From NCBI RefSeq assembly GCF_038593855.1, contig NZ_CP151996.1, positions 2,790,001 to 2,854,000 on the forward strand: a stretch of DNA of 64,000 bases, in the 5' to 3' direction. The translations under genes were made by a program, and so were the position numbers. This document shows, piece after piece, positions 9,630 to 19,284 of the stretch (within the stretch, counting starts at the first letter, position 1; each line of letters starts with the position of its first letter). The notes below the pieces were generated by a model that saw only the letters and a list, made by a program, of their open reading frames with translations, ran no database searches and had not been told where the DNA came from. The stretch comes from Lysinibacillus sp. FSL M8-0337 (lineage in GTDB: Bacteria > Bacillota > Bacilli > Bacillales_A > Planococcaceae).

Positions 9630-10982
9630 CTATTCCTCCTTACTATTTGGCAAGACATTTGTCACTTTGGCAATTACTTTCCCATCGTGGAAGGCCAATG
9701 TTAGTTGATCTTGCCGCTTTAAGTCAGTAGACGATTTCAACACTTTGTCATCTTTATAAGCGACTGTGAATCCTCTTGTTAAAATAGCAAGCGGATTTAA
9801 TGCTTCGAGTGTTCTTACTGATGCCTCAAATTGTTGTTTTTGCTTTGCTACGTAATGTGTTGCAGAACGTGTTAGCTGTTGAATGCGCTGATCTAATTCC
9901 CTTTGATGAAAAACGAGCGCTTTTTTTGGTGATTGCTGCTCTACTGCGCTATGCAATTTTTGAAGTTGTGCTTCTTTTTTCATCAAATCTACTTGCATCG
10001 CTTTTTGTAAAGTTGTTTCAAGCTGTGCTAATCGTTCGGTAAACGGACGATACAATCTTTCTGGCATCGATAAAGGATAGGACTGTTGTAGCTTATTTAG
10101 ACGTTGTCGCTCCGTTATAAGTTGCGCCCTCACGATTTGGTGAAGCTGCGATTTTTGAGTCAACACTCGTTGATACAATTCTTGCTGGTCAGGAACTGCC
10201 ATTTCAGCGGCAGCAGTCGGTGTCGGTGCACGTAAATCTGCTACATAATCGGCAATCGTCGTATCCGTTTCGTGCCCTACTGCGCTAATAATGGGAATCC
10301 GACTATCAAAAATAGCACGTGCTACAGCTTCCTCATTAAACGCCCATAAATCTTCAATTGAACCTCCACCCCGCCCTACTAACAAGACGTCACAAACAGC
10401 ATCTTGATTAGCGCGTTCAATATTGTGTACGATGCTTGGTGCTGCTTGTGCCCCTTGTACAAGGGTTGGATAAATGAAGATTTCAGCAAGCGGATAACGT
10501 CGCTTTAAGGTCGTACAAATATCTCGTATCGCGGCACCAGTAGTGGATGTTAAAACACCTATTTTTTCAGGAAACTTTGGAATTGGCTGTTTCCATTCAG
10601 GTTTAAAAAGCCCTTCTTTTTGAAGCTGTTCTTTCAGTTGGTTAAAGGCAACAAACAGGCTTCCGATTCCATCTGGTTGCATTTCCTGCACATATAATTG
10701 ATATGTACCATAACCTTCGTAAACGTTTACATCCCCTCGGATAAATACTTGCATACCCTCTTTTGGCTCGAATGCTAATTTTGTTGCGGCAGTTTTGAAC
10801 ATCGTTGCTGCAATCCGTGCTCCATCATCTTTTAACGTAAAGTAAATATGCCCCGATTGATGCACTTTAACATTCGATAACTCTCCTTTGACATAAACTT
10901 CGCGAAGATGTGGATCGGCATCGAATTTTCGTTTAATATATTTCGTTAAAGCTTTTACAGTTAAATAAGAAGCTGATGACAT
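9630..10982 (-). CDS. xseA: Exodeoxyribonuclease VII large subunit
   Basis: Catalytic subunit of the single-strand exonuclease VII. It has an N-terminal OB fold (about 1-100), the catalytic core with SAVGHETDTTIADYVADLRA and PTPTAAAE (about 230-260), and a long coiled-coil tail. The ATG at 10982 (450 residues) is chosen because AAAGGAG lies 7 nt upstream; the longer frame to 11054 adds 24 unconserved residues. Operon with xseB. Confidence 0.95.
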   Translation of the reverse strand: MSSASYLTVKALTKYIKRKFDADPHLREVYVKGELSNVKVHQSGHIYFTLKDDGARIAATMFKTAATKLAFEPKEGMQVFIRGDVNVYEGYGTYQLYVQEMQPDGIGSLFVAFNQLKEQLQKEGLFKPEWKQPIPKFPEKIGVLTSTTGAAIRDICTTLKRRYPLAEIFIYPTLVQGAQAAPSIVHNIERANQDAVCDVLLVGRGGGSIEDLWAFNEEAVARAIFDSRIPIISAVGHETDTTIADYVADLRAPTPTAAAEMAVPDQQELYQRVLTQKSQLHQIVRAQLITERQRLNKLQQSYPLSMPERLYRPFTERLAQLETTLQKAMQVDLMKKEAQLQKLHSAVEQQSPKKALVFHQRELDQRIQQLTRSATHYVAKQKQQFEASVRTLEALNPLAILTRGFTVAYKDDKVLKSSTDLKRQDQLTLAFHDGKVIAKVTNVLPNSKEE

Positions 10983-11054
10983 TATTTTCGGCTCCTTTAC
11001 TAAAATCAAGTTTTTCACAAAACTACACTTATCATAACATTTTTTGGCGCGCAT

Positions 11055-11305
11055 GACGTGTAAAAATACAGTTTCATAAGAAAAAACATCTGTCTTTCAT
11101 CCTATTTGAAAACAATACTGTAACATCTTTATTCCAATCTTGGCTCAGATAAAAGTGGCTACCATGTGTCCGTTTTAGTGGCGTTTTATTTTAATTATGT
11201 GGCGTTTCAACATCATTCTATCCGCACACGAATCACTTGCAAAAAGAGAGCCACCTCAATTGTAATGAGATGGCTCTCTAAGCAAACGAAATTTATTTCA
11301 ATTAA
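11055..11305 (-). terminator. folD terminator in the xseA-folD gap
   Basis: The hairpin at 11245-11279, arms AGAGAGCCA with complement TGGCTCTCT, is followed on the minus strand by a T-run at about 11240-11244. It lies just after folD, so xseA is probably transcribed separately. Nothing else is seen in this gap. Confidence 0.8.
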
Positions 11306-12166
11306 TTACTTGTTATTCGCAAGCTTTGTTTCTGCCGCTTGCACTGTGTTGAAGAGTAACATTGTGATTGTCATCGGGCCGACACCGCCTGGAACTGGTG
11401 TAATGTGAGATGCGATACCGTCAACCTCTGCAAAGTTTACGTCGCCGCAAAGCTTGTTGTTTTCATCGCGGTTAATGCCGACATCAATAACAACAGCACC
11501 TTCTTTAACATGCTCTTTTGTAATAAAGTTCGCACGCCCCACCGCTGCAATTAAAATATCTGCTTGTTTTGTGAATGAAGGTAAATCTGGTGTTTTTGAA
11601 TGCGTGTATGTCACCGTCGCATCTTTTTGTAGCAATAGTTGACCCATTGGTTTCCCTACAATATGACTTCTACCTACAATAACTGCATGCTTTCCAGCGA
11701 TTTCAATTCCTGAATATTCAAGAAGCTTCATCACGCCAAACGGTGTACATGGTAAAAATGTTTCCTGGCCAAGCATCATTTTCCCAACGCTAACTGGCGA
11801 GAAGCCATCTACGTCTTTTTCAACAGCGATTGTCGCAATAACTGTGTCCTCATCAATATGTTTAGGCAGTGGTAATTGCACTAAAATCCCGTGAATATCT
11901 TCACGATTATTTAATAATTCAATTTGCACTAACAGCTCTTCTTGTGTCGTTTCCTCTGGCAGTTTAATTAACTCTGAAAACATCCCAATTGCTTCACAAG
12001 ATTTTTGCTTATTTCTCACATATGTAGCTGAAGCTTGGTTGTCCCCAACTAGAACAACCGCTAAGCCTGGAATTAAACCTTGCTCCTTTAAACGAGCTAC
12101 TCGCTCGGCTACTGAATTACGAATTTCTTGACCAATCTCTTTACCATTAATAATTGCACTTGACAT
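11306..12166 (-). CDS. folD: Methylenetetrahydrofolate dehydrogenase/cyclohydrolase FolD
   Basis: Bifunctional enzyme interconverting 5,10-methylene-THF and 10-formyl-THF with NADP. The catalytic Lys region [14 protein letters not shown] is near 50-63; [12 protein letters not shown] and the dinucleotide motif [10 protein letters not shown] follow at about 140-175. 286 residues is standard. It lies 34 nt downstream of nusB, the usual pairing. Confidence 0.96.
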   Translation of the reverse strand: MSSAIINGKEIGQEIRNSVAERVARLKEQGLIPGLAVVLVGDNQASATYVRNKQKSCEAIGMFSELIKLPEETTQEELLVQIELLNNREDIHGILVQLPLPKHIDEDTVIATIAVEKDVDGFSPVSVGKMMLGQETFLPCTPFGVMKLLEYSGIEIAGKHAVIVGRSHIVGKPMGQLLLQKDATVTYTHSKTPDLPSFTKQADILIAAVGRANFITKEHVKEGAVVIDVGINRDENNKLCGDVNFAEVDGIASHITPVPGGVGPMTITMLLFNTVQAAETKLANNK

Positions 12167-12200
12167 AAACCTTAGTTACTCCTTCCAATTCAACACATTT

Positions 12201-12581
12201 TTATTGTTCTGTAAATTTAGAAAGTACGCCATTAACAAATTTTGACGATTTATCGTCTCCAAATGTTTTGCATAACTCGATTGCTTCATTAAGTACTACT
12301 CTTTTTGGTGTTTCTTGCATGTATAAAAGCTCGTATACAGCTAGTCGTAAAACTGTTCTCTCAATTTTTGGCAGACGGGCAAGTGACCACTTTTCTAGAT
12401 GCTGCGATAATGCCGCATCAATTTCCTCTAAATGTTCAGCTGTTCCATTTATAATCTTTTCGTAGAAAGCATTTGTCGGTTGACCTTTAATATGTGCTTT
12501 TGCTTCTTCGACTGTAAGATCCGTATTGTCTAGCTGAAACAAAACTTGCAACGCTTTTTCACGTGCTTCATGTCGTTTCAT
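12201..12581 (-). CDS. nusB: Transcription antitermination factor NusB
   Basis: All-helical RNA-binding protein of the rRNA antitermination complex. It begins with the conserved MKRHEAREKALQVLFQLD and ends with KFVNGVLSKF. 126 residues is full length. In B. subtilis nusB follows yqhY directly; here a plus-strand regulator/pump module intervenes upstream. Confidence 0.95.
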   Translation of the reverse strand: MKRHEAREKALQVLFQLDNTDLTVEEAKAHIKGQPTNAFYEKIINGTAEHLEEIDAALSQHLEKWSLARLPKIERTVLRLAVYELLYMQETPKRVVLNEAIELCKTFGDDKSSKFVNGVLSKFTEQ

Positions 12582-12910
12582 GTAAAGCTCTCCTTCTTAA
12601 GTGGCATTAAGGTTTATAATAGCATAAATTCGTACGAGAAACACGGATTCAAGCAAGTTTTCAATAATCTGAAACCTTTTTCAAGCAACTTTCTACTTAT
12701 TTTAACTACTAATTTGTTGAAATGTTAAAAATGTAGTGCTACCTTATTTTTAACTTGGGGACCTTCTTACAATATATAATGGTAAATATTAACAATTCGA
12801 TTCAATTATATCGAGCCATTTCTTTGATGAATGCTATAATAAAAAAATACACTTTCTTTAGCGAGAGTTTGACACAAACGCAACATTTTTTTACTAGTGG
12901 AGGAAAACAG
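12582..12910. other. Divergent gap between nusB and the merR-type gene
   Basis: About 330 AT-rich bases that must hold the promoters of nusB (minus) and of the regulator (plus). No further gene is supported. The in-frame extension of the regulator back to 12755 lacks a ribosome site and matches no MerR N-terminus. Confidence 0.5.
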
Positions 12911-13753
12911 ATGACAGAACATTATTATACAATCGGGGAAGTTGCAAAATTAGCAAACCTTTCTGTGCAGACCCTTCGTTACTACGACCAAATTGACTTG
13001 TTTAAGCCTGCTTATACTGATTCCGCTAGCAATTACCGCTATTATAAAGACAGTCAGATTTTTTACTTAGATATTATTAAGTCACTAAAATATATCGGGA
13101 CATCACTTGAAGATATTAAAAAGGCGCTTATGCTAACGCCTGAAGAGTTGCTTGTTTTTTTAGAACAACAAGAACAACGATTAGAAGAAAAAATTTCACG
13201 TCTGAATGAAGTAAAATACACGCTGTTGAAAACGAAAAAACAAATGCAAGAGCAAATTGACATCCCCATCTTCGGTGAAGTTTACACACGTTTTGAAGAG
13301 GAAATGCCAATATTACAAGTCACTACGACTGAACTGACACCCACTTCTAGCACCAATACATACTACAGCATTTTAACAAAAATTATCGAGAATGAAGGTA
13401 GTGTCTTAAACAGTCGCTATGGATGTATTTATCCGCTCGCTCATTACAAAGATGTAAATGACATTTTTTATGATGCGATTTTCACTCCACTATTAACGGA
13501 ACGTAGATTTTCTAAACTTACAACAAATATGAAACAAACCATTGTACCAGCAGGCAAATATGCTTGCATTGCTTTTATATATCACCCCGATACGTATTTT
13601 ACCTTTTACGAAAAACTTAAAAAATATGTAGATGCGCAACAAATAGCATTTGAATCCACCGTTTACGAATTATATATGCCAGCAACCTTAACTGATGAGC
13701 AGGAAAAGAAGTTTATTGTAGAATTAAAAATCAGACAAAGTACGACGCTTTAA
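12911..13753 (+). CDS. MerR-family multidrug-sensing activator (BmrR/BltR-like)
   Basis: A 280-residue regulator with an N-terminal winged helix typical of MerR (YTIGEVAKLANLSVQTLRYYDQI, cited here only as residues 5-27), a coiled-coil dimerisation helix (about 75-115) and a C-terminal effector-binding domain of the GyrI-like type, as in BmrR. The ATG at 12911 follows GTGGAGG by 8 nt; the longer frame is not used. The next gene is an MFS drug pump whose promoter carries a MerR-type dyad, so this protein probably activates the pump when it binds cationic drugs. The ligand is not determinable. Confidence 0.85.
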   Translation: MTEHYYTIGEVAKLANLSVQTLRYYDQIDLFKPAYTDSASNYRYYKDSQIFYLDIIKSLKYIGTSLEDIKKALMLTPEELLVFLEQQEQRLEEKISRLNEVKYTLLKTKKQMQEQIDIPIFGEVYTRFEEEMPILQVTTTELTPTSSTNTYYSILTKIIENEGSVLNSRYGCIYPLAHYKDVNDIFYDAIFTPLLTERRFSKLTTNMKQTIVPAGKYACIAFIYHPDTYFTFYEKLKKYVDAQQIAFESTVYELYMPATLTDEQEKKFIVELKIRQSTTL

Positions 13754-13842
13754 ACATCCTCCTTTATTAAGTAAGAATAATTCGCATGCATTGCATAATT
13801 ATGCCTTTTTACTTCCACACTAAAAAAATAAAAACAAATCTT

Positions 13843-13873
13843 TTGACCCTATAGTAACTATAGGGTTTATTGT
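13843..13873 (+). promoter_or_regulatory. MerR-type operator-promoter of the MFS pump
   Basis: A -35 box TTGACC (13843-13848) and -10 box TATTGT (13868-13873) are separated by 19 bp, the overlong spacer remodelled by MerR activators. A perfect dyad with 10-bp arms (ACCCTATAGT and its complement) around one base fills 13846-13866. It sits about 65 bp before the pump start and is the expected target of the adjacent regulator. Confidence 0.85.
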
Positions 13874-13939
13874 ATTAGATGGAAAATATTCTAGTAGATT
13901 ATGAATCTCGTGTATCGTGAACTGTTGAAGGAGAGAAAA

Positions 13940-15109
13940 ATGAACAAGAAACAAGCTATAACATTAACTATTTTATTAGCCAATCTCTTTATCGCCTTTT
14001 TAGGAATAGGATTGGTTATCCCAGTATTACCAACCATTATGAACGAGCTTAATATTACAGGCTCTGTCGTTGGCTATATGGTGGCAGCATTTGCCATCAC
14101 ACAACTGATTGTATCGCCAATTGCAGGGAAACTGGTGGACCGTATTGGCCGAAAAATCATGATTGTTGTTGGTCTATTTATTTTTGGTCTTTCAGAGCTA
14201 TTATTCGGGATGGGCCGTTCCATTGAAATTTTATTTTTATCGCGCATGCTTGGTGGCGTAAGTGCTGCTTTTATTATGCCCGCAGTAACAGCATTTATTG
14301 CTGATATCACAACAATGGCGCAACGTCCGAAAGCACTTGGCTATATGAGTGCAGCGATTAGTACAGGCTTTATTATAGGACCAGGGCTCGGTGGATTTTT
14401 AGCAGAATACGGTACACGTTTACCTTTCTTCGCTGCCGGTGTTCTCGGTTTCATAGCAGCGTTATTATCGCTCACATTTTTAAAAGAACCGACACGTGCT
14501 ACGGATGATACAGAAGCCGCATCTTCTATTTTTAGCAGTGCGAAACGAATTTTTAGCCCTTTGTATTTCATTGCATTTGTGCTTATTTTTGTCCTTTCAT
14601 TTGGTCTTGCAGCATTCGAATCACTTTTTAGTTTATTCGTTGATCATAAATTTGCATTTACACCATCTGATATTGCTATTATCATTACCGGTAGTGGTAT
14701 TATCGGTGCCATTGCCCAATTACTATTGTTTGACTGGCTTACGAAGAAAATGGGCGAGATTAATGTTATTCGATACTCCCTCATTCTGTCTGCCACGCTG
14801 ACTTTTGCCATGACAATCGTTAATCATTATTTCGCAATATTATTTGTGACATTCTTTATTTTTGTCGGCTTCGATTTAATTCGTCCTGCCGTTACGTCCT
14901 ATTTATCAAAAATCGCAGGAAATGAGCAGGGCTTTGTTGGGGGCATGAACTCTATGTTTACAAGTCTAGGAAATATATTCGGACCAATTATTGGGGGAAT
15001 ATTATTCGACATTGACTTAAATTATCCTTATTACTTCGCTACTATCGTGTTAGTTTTCGGCGTAATACTTGCACTGTTCTGGAAGAAACCAAAAGATATC
15101 GCGCTATAA
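13940..15109 (+). CDS. MFS multidrug efflux transporter (Bmr/NorA-like)
   Basis: Twelve-helix drug:H+ antiporter of 389 residues, the same length as I recall for B. subtilis Bmr. MFS motif A appears as GKLVDRIGRKIM (about 62-73) and antiporter motif C as GPGLGGFLAEYG (about 140). The ATG at 13940 has GAAGGAGAG upstream; the frame extends to 13901 but that part lacks a ribosome site. It is preceded by a MerR-type regulator and operator. The module interrupts the otherwise conserved nusB-asp23 neighbourhood. Confidence 0.9.
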   Translation: MNKKQAITLTILLANLFIAFLGIGLVIPVLPTIMNELNITGSVVGYMVAAFAITQLIVSPIAGKLVDRIGRKIMIVVGLFIFGLSELLFGMGRSIEILFLSRMLGGVSAAFIMPAVTAFIADITTMAQRPKALGYMSAAISTGFIIGPGLGGFLAEYGTRLPFFAAGVLGFIAALLSLTFLKEPTRATDDTEAASSIFSSAKRIFSPLYFIAFVLIFVLSFGLAAFESLFSLFVDHKFAFTPSDIAIIITGSGIIGAIAQLLLFDWLTKKMGEINVIRYSLILSATLTFAMTIVNHYFAILFVTFFIFVGFDLIRPAVTSYLSKIAGNEQGFVGGMNSMFTSLGNIFGPIIGGILFDIDLNYPYYFATIVLVFGVILALFWKKPKDIAL

Positions 15110-15130
15110 AACCTTTTAACCAATTTAAAA

Positions 15131-15181
15131 AGGAGTTGCCTTCTATGGTGAAATATCACCAAGTTGGCAGCTCCTCTTTTT
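15131..15181. terminator. Bidirectional terminator, MFS pump / asp23
   Basis: A two-tier hairpin: outer arms AGGAGTTGCC and GGCAGCTCCT (15131-15174), inner arms TGGTG and CACCA, followed by a T-run on the plus strand and preceded by A-rich sequence that serves the minus strand. It separates the convergent genes. Confidence 0.85.
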
Positions 15182-15592
15182 TTATTCTGGTACTACTGTT
15201 TCCTCTTTTTCGAAGTGAATACCTGTAATATGGACATTCACCTCTGCTGTTTCAAGTGCAGTCATATTTAAAATTGCTTGGCGAATTTGCGTTTGTACAT
15301 CCTTTGCCACTTTCGGAATTGAATAGCCATATTTTACAGAACAAAATACGTCAATTGTAATTTGTCCATGTTCTGTTACACCAGATTTTATGCCCTTATT
15401 GTGTACTTTCTTACCGAAGCGTTCAACGACGCCAGTTGCTATATTACCACGCGTTGCTGCGATACCCTCTACCTCGTTTACTGCGATTCCAGCTACAATT
15501 TCAATTACTTCTGCAGCTACTTCAATTTTCCCAAGCTCTTCTTTACCAGAAGGTGTTGGTTGTACGAAAGATTGTCCTACTTTCTCTGCCAT
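15182..15592 (-). CDS. Asp23/Gls24 family envelope stress protein (YqhY)
   Basis: A 136-residue member of the Asp23 family, with the conserved EVIEIVAGIAVNEVEGIAAT and a VNVHITGI C-terminal strand. B. subtilis YqhY lies beside accBC and has been linked to control of acetyl-CoA carboxylase activity; that link is carried over by family and position only. The ATG at 15592 has AAAGGA about 10 nt upstream, so the first 12 codons of the longer frame are dropped. Confidence 0.9.
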   Translation of the reverse strand: MAEKVGQSFVQPTPSGKEELGKIEVAAEVIEIVAGIAVNEVEGIAATRGNIATGVVERFGKKVHNKGIKSGVTEHGQITIDVFCSVKYGYSIPKVAKDVQTQIRQAILNMTALETAEVNVHITGIHFEKEETVVPE

Positions 15593-16024
15593 ACAAATAT
15601 CATCCTTTCCCTTACACATCGCAAGCAAATGCTGTTGTTATGCTTATTATACTATAAAAAGGAAGGTTTGGCTTAGAAAAGACGTTTTCATTTTTTACAT
15701 ACAAGTAATCCTAGATTTTTCTTCCTTGTTGATTAGACATTGAAAGTTAATCACCAGCTTCTATTTTGCTTTCAATGGGCTTTTTCCACATACCAACCAT
15801 AACCGCTGTGACCATTGCACCGACAGAACGTTGTAGCGATGCTAGCCTAAGTGAGGGGGAATTGAGAAATGCCCCATTAATACTTAGAAGATGTATGCAT
15901 CCTGAAATGTAATTCAAAAGAAAAAATCTGTTCTTTACAAAATTTCAAAAATAAAAAACCTTCTGACTACTAAAAGCCAGAAGGTTTAAGAAATAGATAT
16001 TCGATTCTATTCCACGTTCGTTAA
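15593..16024 (-). other. accC-asp23 gap with terminator and an unassigned frame
   Basis: About 430 bp without a recognised gene. The hairpin at 15955-15987 (CCTTCTG and CAGAAGG) with a T-run on the minus strand is the accC terminator. A minus-strand open frame ending at 15747 and running back to about 15935 reads like a membrane-protein tail (contains SVGAMVTAVMVGMWKKP) but has only a TTG start and no ribosome site, so it may be a relic or noise. The asp23 promoter should also lie here. Confidence 0.6.
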
Positions 16025-17386
16025 TTATTTCTTACTTGTTCCTAATACGTCATTTTCTTCCAAGAATTTCGTGTTGAATTTCGCAGATTTGAAGACGTCG
16101 TTGTTCATTAATGCTTGGTGGAATGGGATTGTCGTATTGATACCAGGACCAGCTACTTCAAATTCACCTAGCGCACGATTCATTTTCGCAATTGCTTCTT
16201 CACGCGTATCCGCATGAACAATCAGTTTTGCTACCATTGAATCGTAATATGGAGGAATTGTATAACCTGCATATACAGCAGAGTCAATACGTACACCATA
16301 GCCACCTGGTGTTACATAAGTATCTACAGTACCAGCTGATGGCATAAAGTTTTTGTATGCATTCTCTGCGTTAATGCGGCATTCAATTGCCCAACCATTT
16401 AATTTAATATCATCTTGTGTGAATGGAAGTTTCTCACCTGATGCAATTTTTAATTGTTGTTGAACAAGATCGACACCAGAAATCATTTCTGTTACAGGGT
16501 GTTCTACTTGGATACGTGTATTCATTTCCATGAAGTAGAACTTGTCCTCTTGATAGTCATAGATGAACTCGATTGTACCAGCACCTTCATAGTTACATGC
16601 TTGAGCTGCTTTCACCGCTGCTGCACCCATTTCTGCACGGCGTTCAGAAGATAGAGCAGGAGATGGAGCTTCCTCTACTAATTTCTGCATACGACGTTGA
16701 ACAGTACAGTCACGTTCGCCTAAATGTACGACATTACCGTACCCATCAGCTAACACTTGAATTTCACAGTGACGGAAGTATTCAATGAATTTTTCTAAAT
16801 ATACGCCAGGGTTACCGAATGCTGCAGCAGCCTCTTTTTGCGTAATATCAATACCTTTTACAAGGTCTTCTTCTGTACGTGCTACACGGATACCTTTACC
16901 GCCACCACCAGCAGTTGCTTTAATGATAACTGGGTAACCAATTTTCGCAGCCCATTCTTTACCTGTTTCGATATCTGGAACAATACCAGTACCTGGTACA
17001 AGTGGAACGCCTGCTGCTTCCATTGTTGTACGAGCAACGTCTTTAATCCCCATAATTTTGATGGAATCAGATGAAGGACCAATGAATTTAATGCCCGCAT
17101 TTTCACATGCTTCAGCGAAATCAGCATTTTCAGAAACGAAACCGTAACCTGGGTGGATACCGTCTGCTCCTGTTTTTTCTGCTACGCTTAACAATGCTGG
17201 GAAGCTTAGATAAGAATCTTTAGATAGCTTCGGACCGATGCAATATGCTTCGTCTGCTAACTTCACATGTAATGCATCTGCGTCTGCTTCAGAATATACA
17301 GCAACCGATTTGATGCCTAATTCTTTACAGGCACGAATAATACGAACAGCGATTTCGCCGCGGTTTGCGATTAAAACTTTTTTCAT
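16025..17386 (-). CDS. accC: Acetyl-CoA carboxylase biotin carboxylase subunit
   Basis: ATP-grasp enzyme that carboxylates the biotin of AccB in malonyl-CoA formation. The N-terminal domain opens with [17 protein letters not shown]; the Gly-rich ATP lid loop [10 protein letters not shown] is near 165; the [15 protein letters not shown] catalytic segment is near 290. 453 residues. The ATG at 17386 is chosen because AAGGAG lies 8 nt before it; the GTG at 17395 is too close to that site. It lies 12 nt after accB. Confidence 0.97.
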   Translation of the reverse strand: MKKVLIANRGEIAVRIIRACKELGIKSVAVYSEADADALHVKLADEAYCIGPKLSKDSYLSFPALLSVAEKTGADGIHPGYGFVSENADFAEACENAGIKFIGPSSDSIKIMGIKDVARTTMEAAGVPLVPGTGIVPDIETGKEWAAKIGYPVIIKATAGGGGKGIRVARTEEDLVKGIDITQKEAAAAFGNPGVYLEKFIEYFRHCEIQVLADGYGNVVHLGERDCTVQRRMQKLVEEAPSPALSSERRAEMGAAAVKAAQACNYEGAGTIEFIYDYQEDKFYFMEMNTRIQVEHPVTEMISGVDLVQQQLKIASGEKLPFTQDDIKLNGWAIECRINAENAYKNFMPSAGTVDTYVTPGGYGVRIDSAVYAGYTIPPYYDSMVAKLIVHADTREEAIAKMNRALGEFEVAGPGINTTIPFHQALMNNDVFKSAKFNTKFLEENDVLGTSKK

Positions 17387-17398
17387 GGTTTGCACTCC

Positions 17399-17896
17399 TT
17401 ACTCAGCTTTTACAAGGAATAATGGTTGACCGTATTCTACTAAATCGCCATCTTTGGCAAGTACTTCAACGATTTCACCTTTAACTTCAGCTTCGATTTC
17501 GTTGAAAAGCTTCATAGCTTCTACGATACAAACGATTGTTTCATCGCCTACTTTGTCGCCAACTTTTACGTATGCTGGTGAATCTGGGTTTGGAGCTGCA
17601 TAGAACGTACCAACCATTGGTGATACAATTTTATGTAACGATGGGTCGTTGCTTGCAGGTGCTGCTGCTGGTGCTGCTGGTGCTTCTTCAACTTTCGCTG
17701 GAGCTGCTGGTGCTACTGGTGCAGTTTGTTGTACAACAGGGGCTGTTTCTTGTTTTTTAGGTGCTACTGTTTCAGTTACGACAACACCATTCTTTTTTAA
17801 TTTAACCTTTGCGCCATCTACTTCATAAACGAACTCGTCGATTGAAGAAGAATCTACTAATTTGATAATTTCACGAATTTCTTGAATTTTGAACAT
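17399..17896 (-). CDS. accB: Acetyl-CoA carboxylase biotin carboxyl carrier protein
   Basis: A 165-residue carrier. The N-terminal part binds the complex, a Pro/Ala/Glu-rich linker fills about 45-85, and the C-terminal biotinyl domain has the target lysine in [15 protein letters not shown]. It forms an operon with accC. The preceding spoIIIA operon ends in its own terminator. Confidence 0.97.
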   Translation of the reverse strand: MFKIQEIREIIKLVDSSSIDEFVYEVDGAKVKLKKNGVVVTETVAPKKQETAPVVQQTAPVAPAAPAKVEEAPAAPAAAPASNDPSLHKIVSPMVGTFYAAPNPDSPAYVKVGDKVGDETIVCIVEAMKLFNEIEAEVKGEIVEVLAKDGDLVEYGQPLFLVKAE

Positions 17897-18000
17897 TTCT
17901 AACTCTCCTTATGAAATAAAATCTACTACAATAACTATTCTATATTTTTTTCAAACAATTTGAAACACTAAAATGAAAATTAAGTAAATATAAACAAAAT

Positions 18001-18034
18001 AAAAGGCTTTCTTTTACTAAACGAAAGCCTTTTC
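18001..18034 (-). terminator. spoIIIA operon terminator
   Basis: Perfect hairpin with arms AAAAGGCTTTC and GAAAGCCTTTT and T-rich flanks, placed between spoIIIAH and accB. It makes accBC a separate transcription unit. The accB promoter lies in the remaining AT-rich bases up to 17897. Confidence 0.85.
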
Positions 18035-18096
18035 ATTATGCTGATATATAACAATGATTAATTAATAAACAGAATATTCCTTTTTTTCTTTATTAT

Positions 18097-18657
18097 TTAA
18101 TAGTTATTTGCACTGAATTTAACTTGAACGTCATTTGCGCCTTCCCACTCTGTTTTTACTAAATAAATAATTTCATTTGCTTGTGATTTTGATAATTCTT
18201 CCGCCATAACCGTTACGGAAACTTTTTCACCTTCCGCTCTAACAAACGCATCATTATAGCCTAAAGACTTAATCAACATTTCAAGCATCGCTTCAGCCGA
18301 TTCCTGTTTAATCAAGCCATCGATTTCATTGAAAGCCTCATTTTTTTCTTCAGCTGTATATTCTTCAGACGCAATTTTTTGCGTTAATTGTTCACGTAAT
18401 TGGCTTCTTTCATCATTTACTTGCATACGCATTTCTTCAAATAAATGACTTGGAGACAATACTTCTTGTGTGGCATCTTGCTTACTAGTAGCCTCCTGAT
18501 CTGTAACACCCGTAATTGCTGTTTGTTGTAATGTATCATCTGTAAAAATCGTTAAGCCATTAAACTGTTTTGCAGGATCCACCAAATAATAAACTGAAAT
18601 GACTGCTACAAGACTTAATAATGTCATAAACCAAACTGTTCTTCTACGTACGCGCAT
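18097..18657 (-). CDS. spoIIIAH: SpoIIIAH, mother-cell feeding-tube channel protein
   Basis: Single-pass membrane protein (hydrophobic segment about residues 8-26) with an extracytoplasmic YscJ/FliF-like ring domain in its C-terminal half. In B. subtilis it docks with SpoIIQ to bridge the mother cell and forespore membranes. 186 residues, close to the usual length. Its ATG follows the spoIIIAG stop with no gap, indicating coupling. Confidence 0.9.
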   Translation of the reverse strand: MRVRRRTVWFMTLLSLVAVISVYYLVDPAKQFNGLTIFTDDTLQQTAITGVTDQEATSKQDATQEVLSPSHLFEEMRMQVNDERSQLREQLTQKIASEEYTAEEKNEAFNEIDGLIKQESAEAMLEMLIKSLGYNDAFVRAEGEKVSVTVMAEELSKSQANEIIYLVKTEWEGANDVQVKFSANNY

Positions 18658-19077
18658 TTACTTTTCCTCCTTATTTTCCATTGGAACAATAATAATTCGA
18701 TGAATAGGTAATTGCATCACTTGACTAACGACCGCACGAATTTCATTTTTTACAAATATATCTGATGCTCCTTCTGAAACAATTAGCATTCCTGTTACAT
18801 CTTTCGTACCTTGGTCAGTCCCTCGAAAATACTGGCTAAATAGTTTATTTTCATCCTTGGCATCTGTCATCTCTCCGTAATAAAAATATACTTTAACCTC
18901 CCCAACACCTTGCATTGCCTTAAGCGTTTGCTCAAGTTTTTCTTCACTCGTATTCGGTGTTACTCGCTCATTTGATGAATTCGTTTGATACATAGGTAAC
19001 ACGATGAAAATTCCCACGGAGGCAGCAATCAACATTAAGACGATAAATGACGTTGTTTTTTTTCGTGCCTTTTCCAC
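18658..19077 (-). CDS. spoIIIAG: SpoIIIAG, ring-forming sporulation channel protein (short)
   Basis: A membrane anchor (about residues 9-29) is followed by a short ring-building domain containing GVGEVKVYFYYG and a conserved C-terminal VMQLPIHRIIIVPM. SpoIIIAG forms a large ring in the engulfment channel. At 139 residues it is far shorter than the roughly 230 of B. subtilis, mainly missing an insertion in the ring domain. The start is GTG at 19077; its AAAGGAGG is about 15 nt upstream, an unusually long spacing. Confidence 0.82.
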   Translation of the reverse strand: MEKARKKTTSFIVLMLIAASVGIFIVLPMYQTNSSNERVTPNTSEEKLEQTLKAMQGVGEVKVYFYYGEMTDAKDENKLFSQYFRGTDQGTKDVTGMLIVSEGASDIFVKNEIRAVVSQVMQLPIHRIIIVPMENKEEK

Positions 19078-19139
19078 ATCACTTGTACATTGCCTCCTTT
19101 CATCTTCTCTTTTTCAAGTGTATGTACGCTTGTTTCCTC

Positions 19140-19283
19140 CTATGAATTGATAAATGGAATCTTTAATAGCAATTGCAAAAATACTAACGTAATGACAAGT
19201 TTTGTTAGTGAAATTATTTGTTTATCATCCGTCAGAAATACGAAAAATTGACAAATAAAGAGCAATGCCAATAAAAGAATCAA
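19140..19283 (-). CDS. SpoIIIAF-like membrane remnant (about 47 aa)
   Basis: Between spoIIIAE and spoIIIAG, where SpoIIIAF (about 200 residues in B. subtilis) is expected, only a very hydrophobic 47-residue frame remains: MILLLALLFICQFFVF then KLVITLVFLQLLLKIPF, two membrane segments with no soluble domain. A TTG start at 19283 is 1 nt after the spoIIIAE stop and follows AGGGGGGAG by 5 nt, so it looks translated. The assignment to AF rests on position and on the two-helix pattern, not on recognisable sequence identity. Confidence 0.55.
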   Translation of the reverse strand: MILLLALLFICQFFVFLTDDKQIISLTKLVITLVFLQLLLKIPFINS

Positions 19284-19284
19284 T

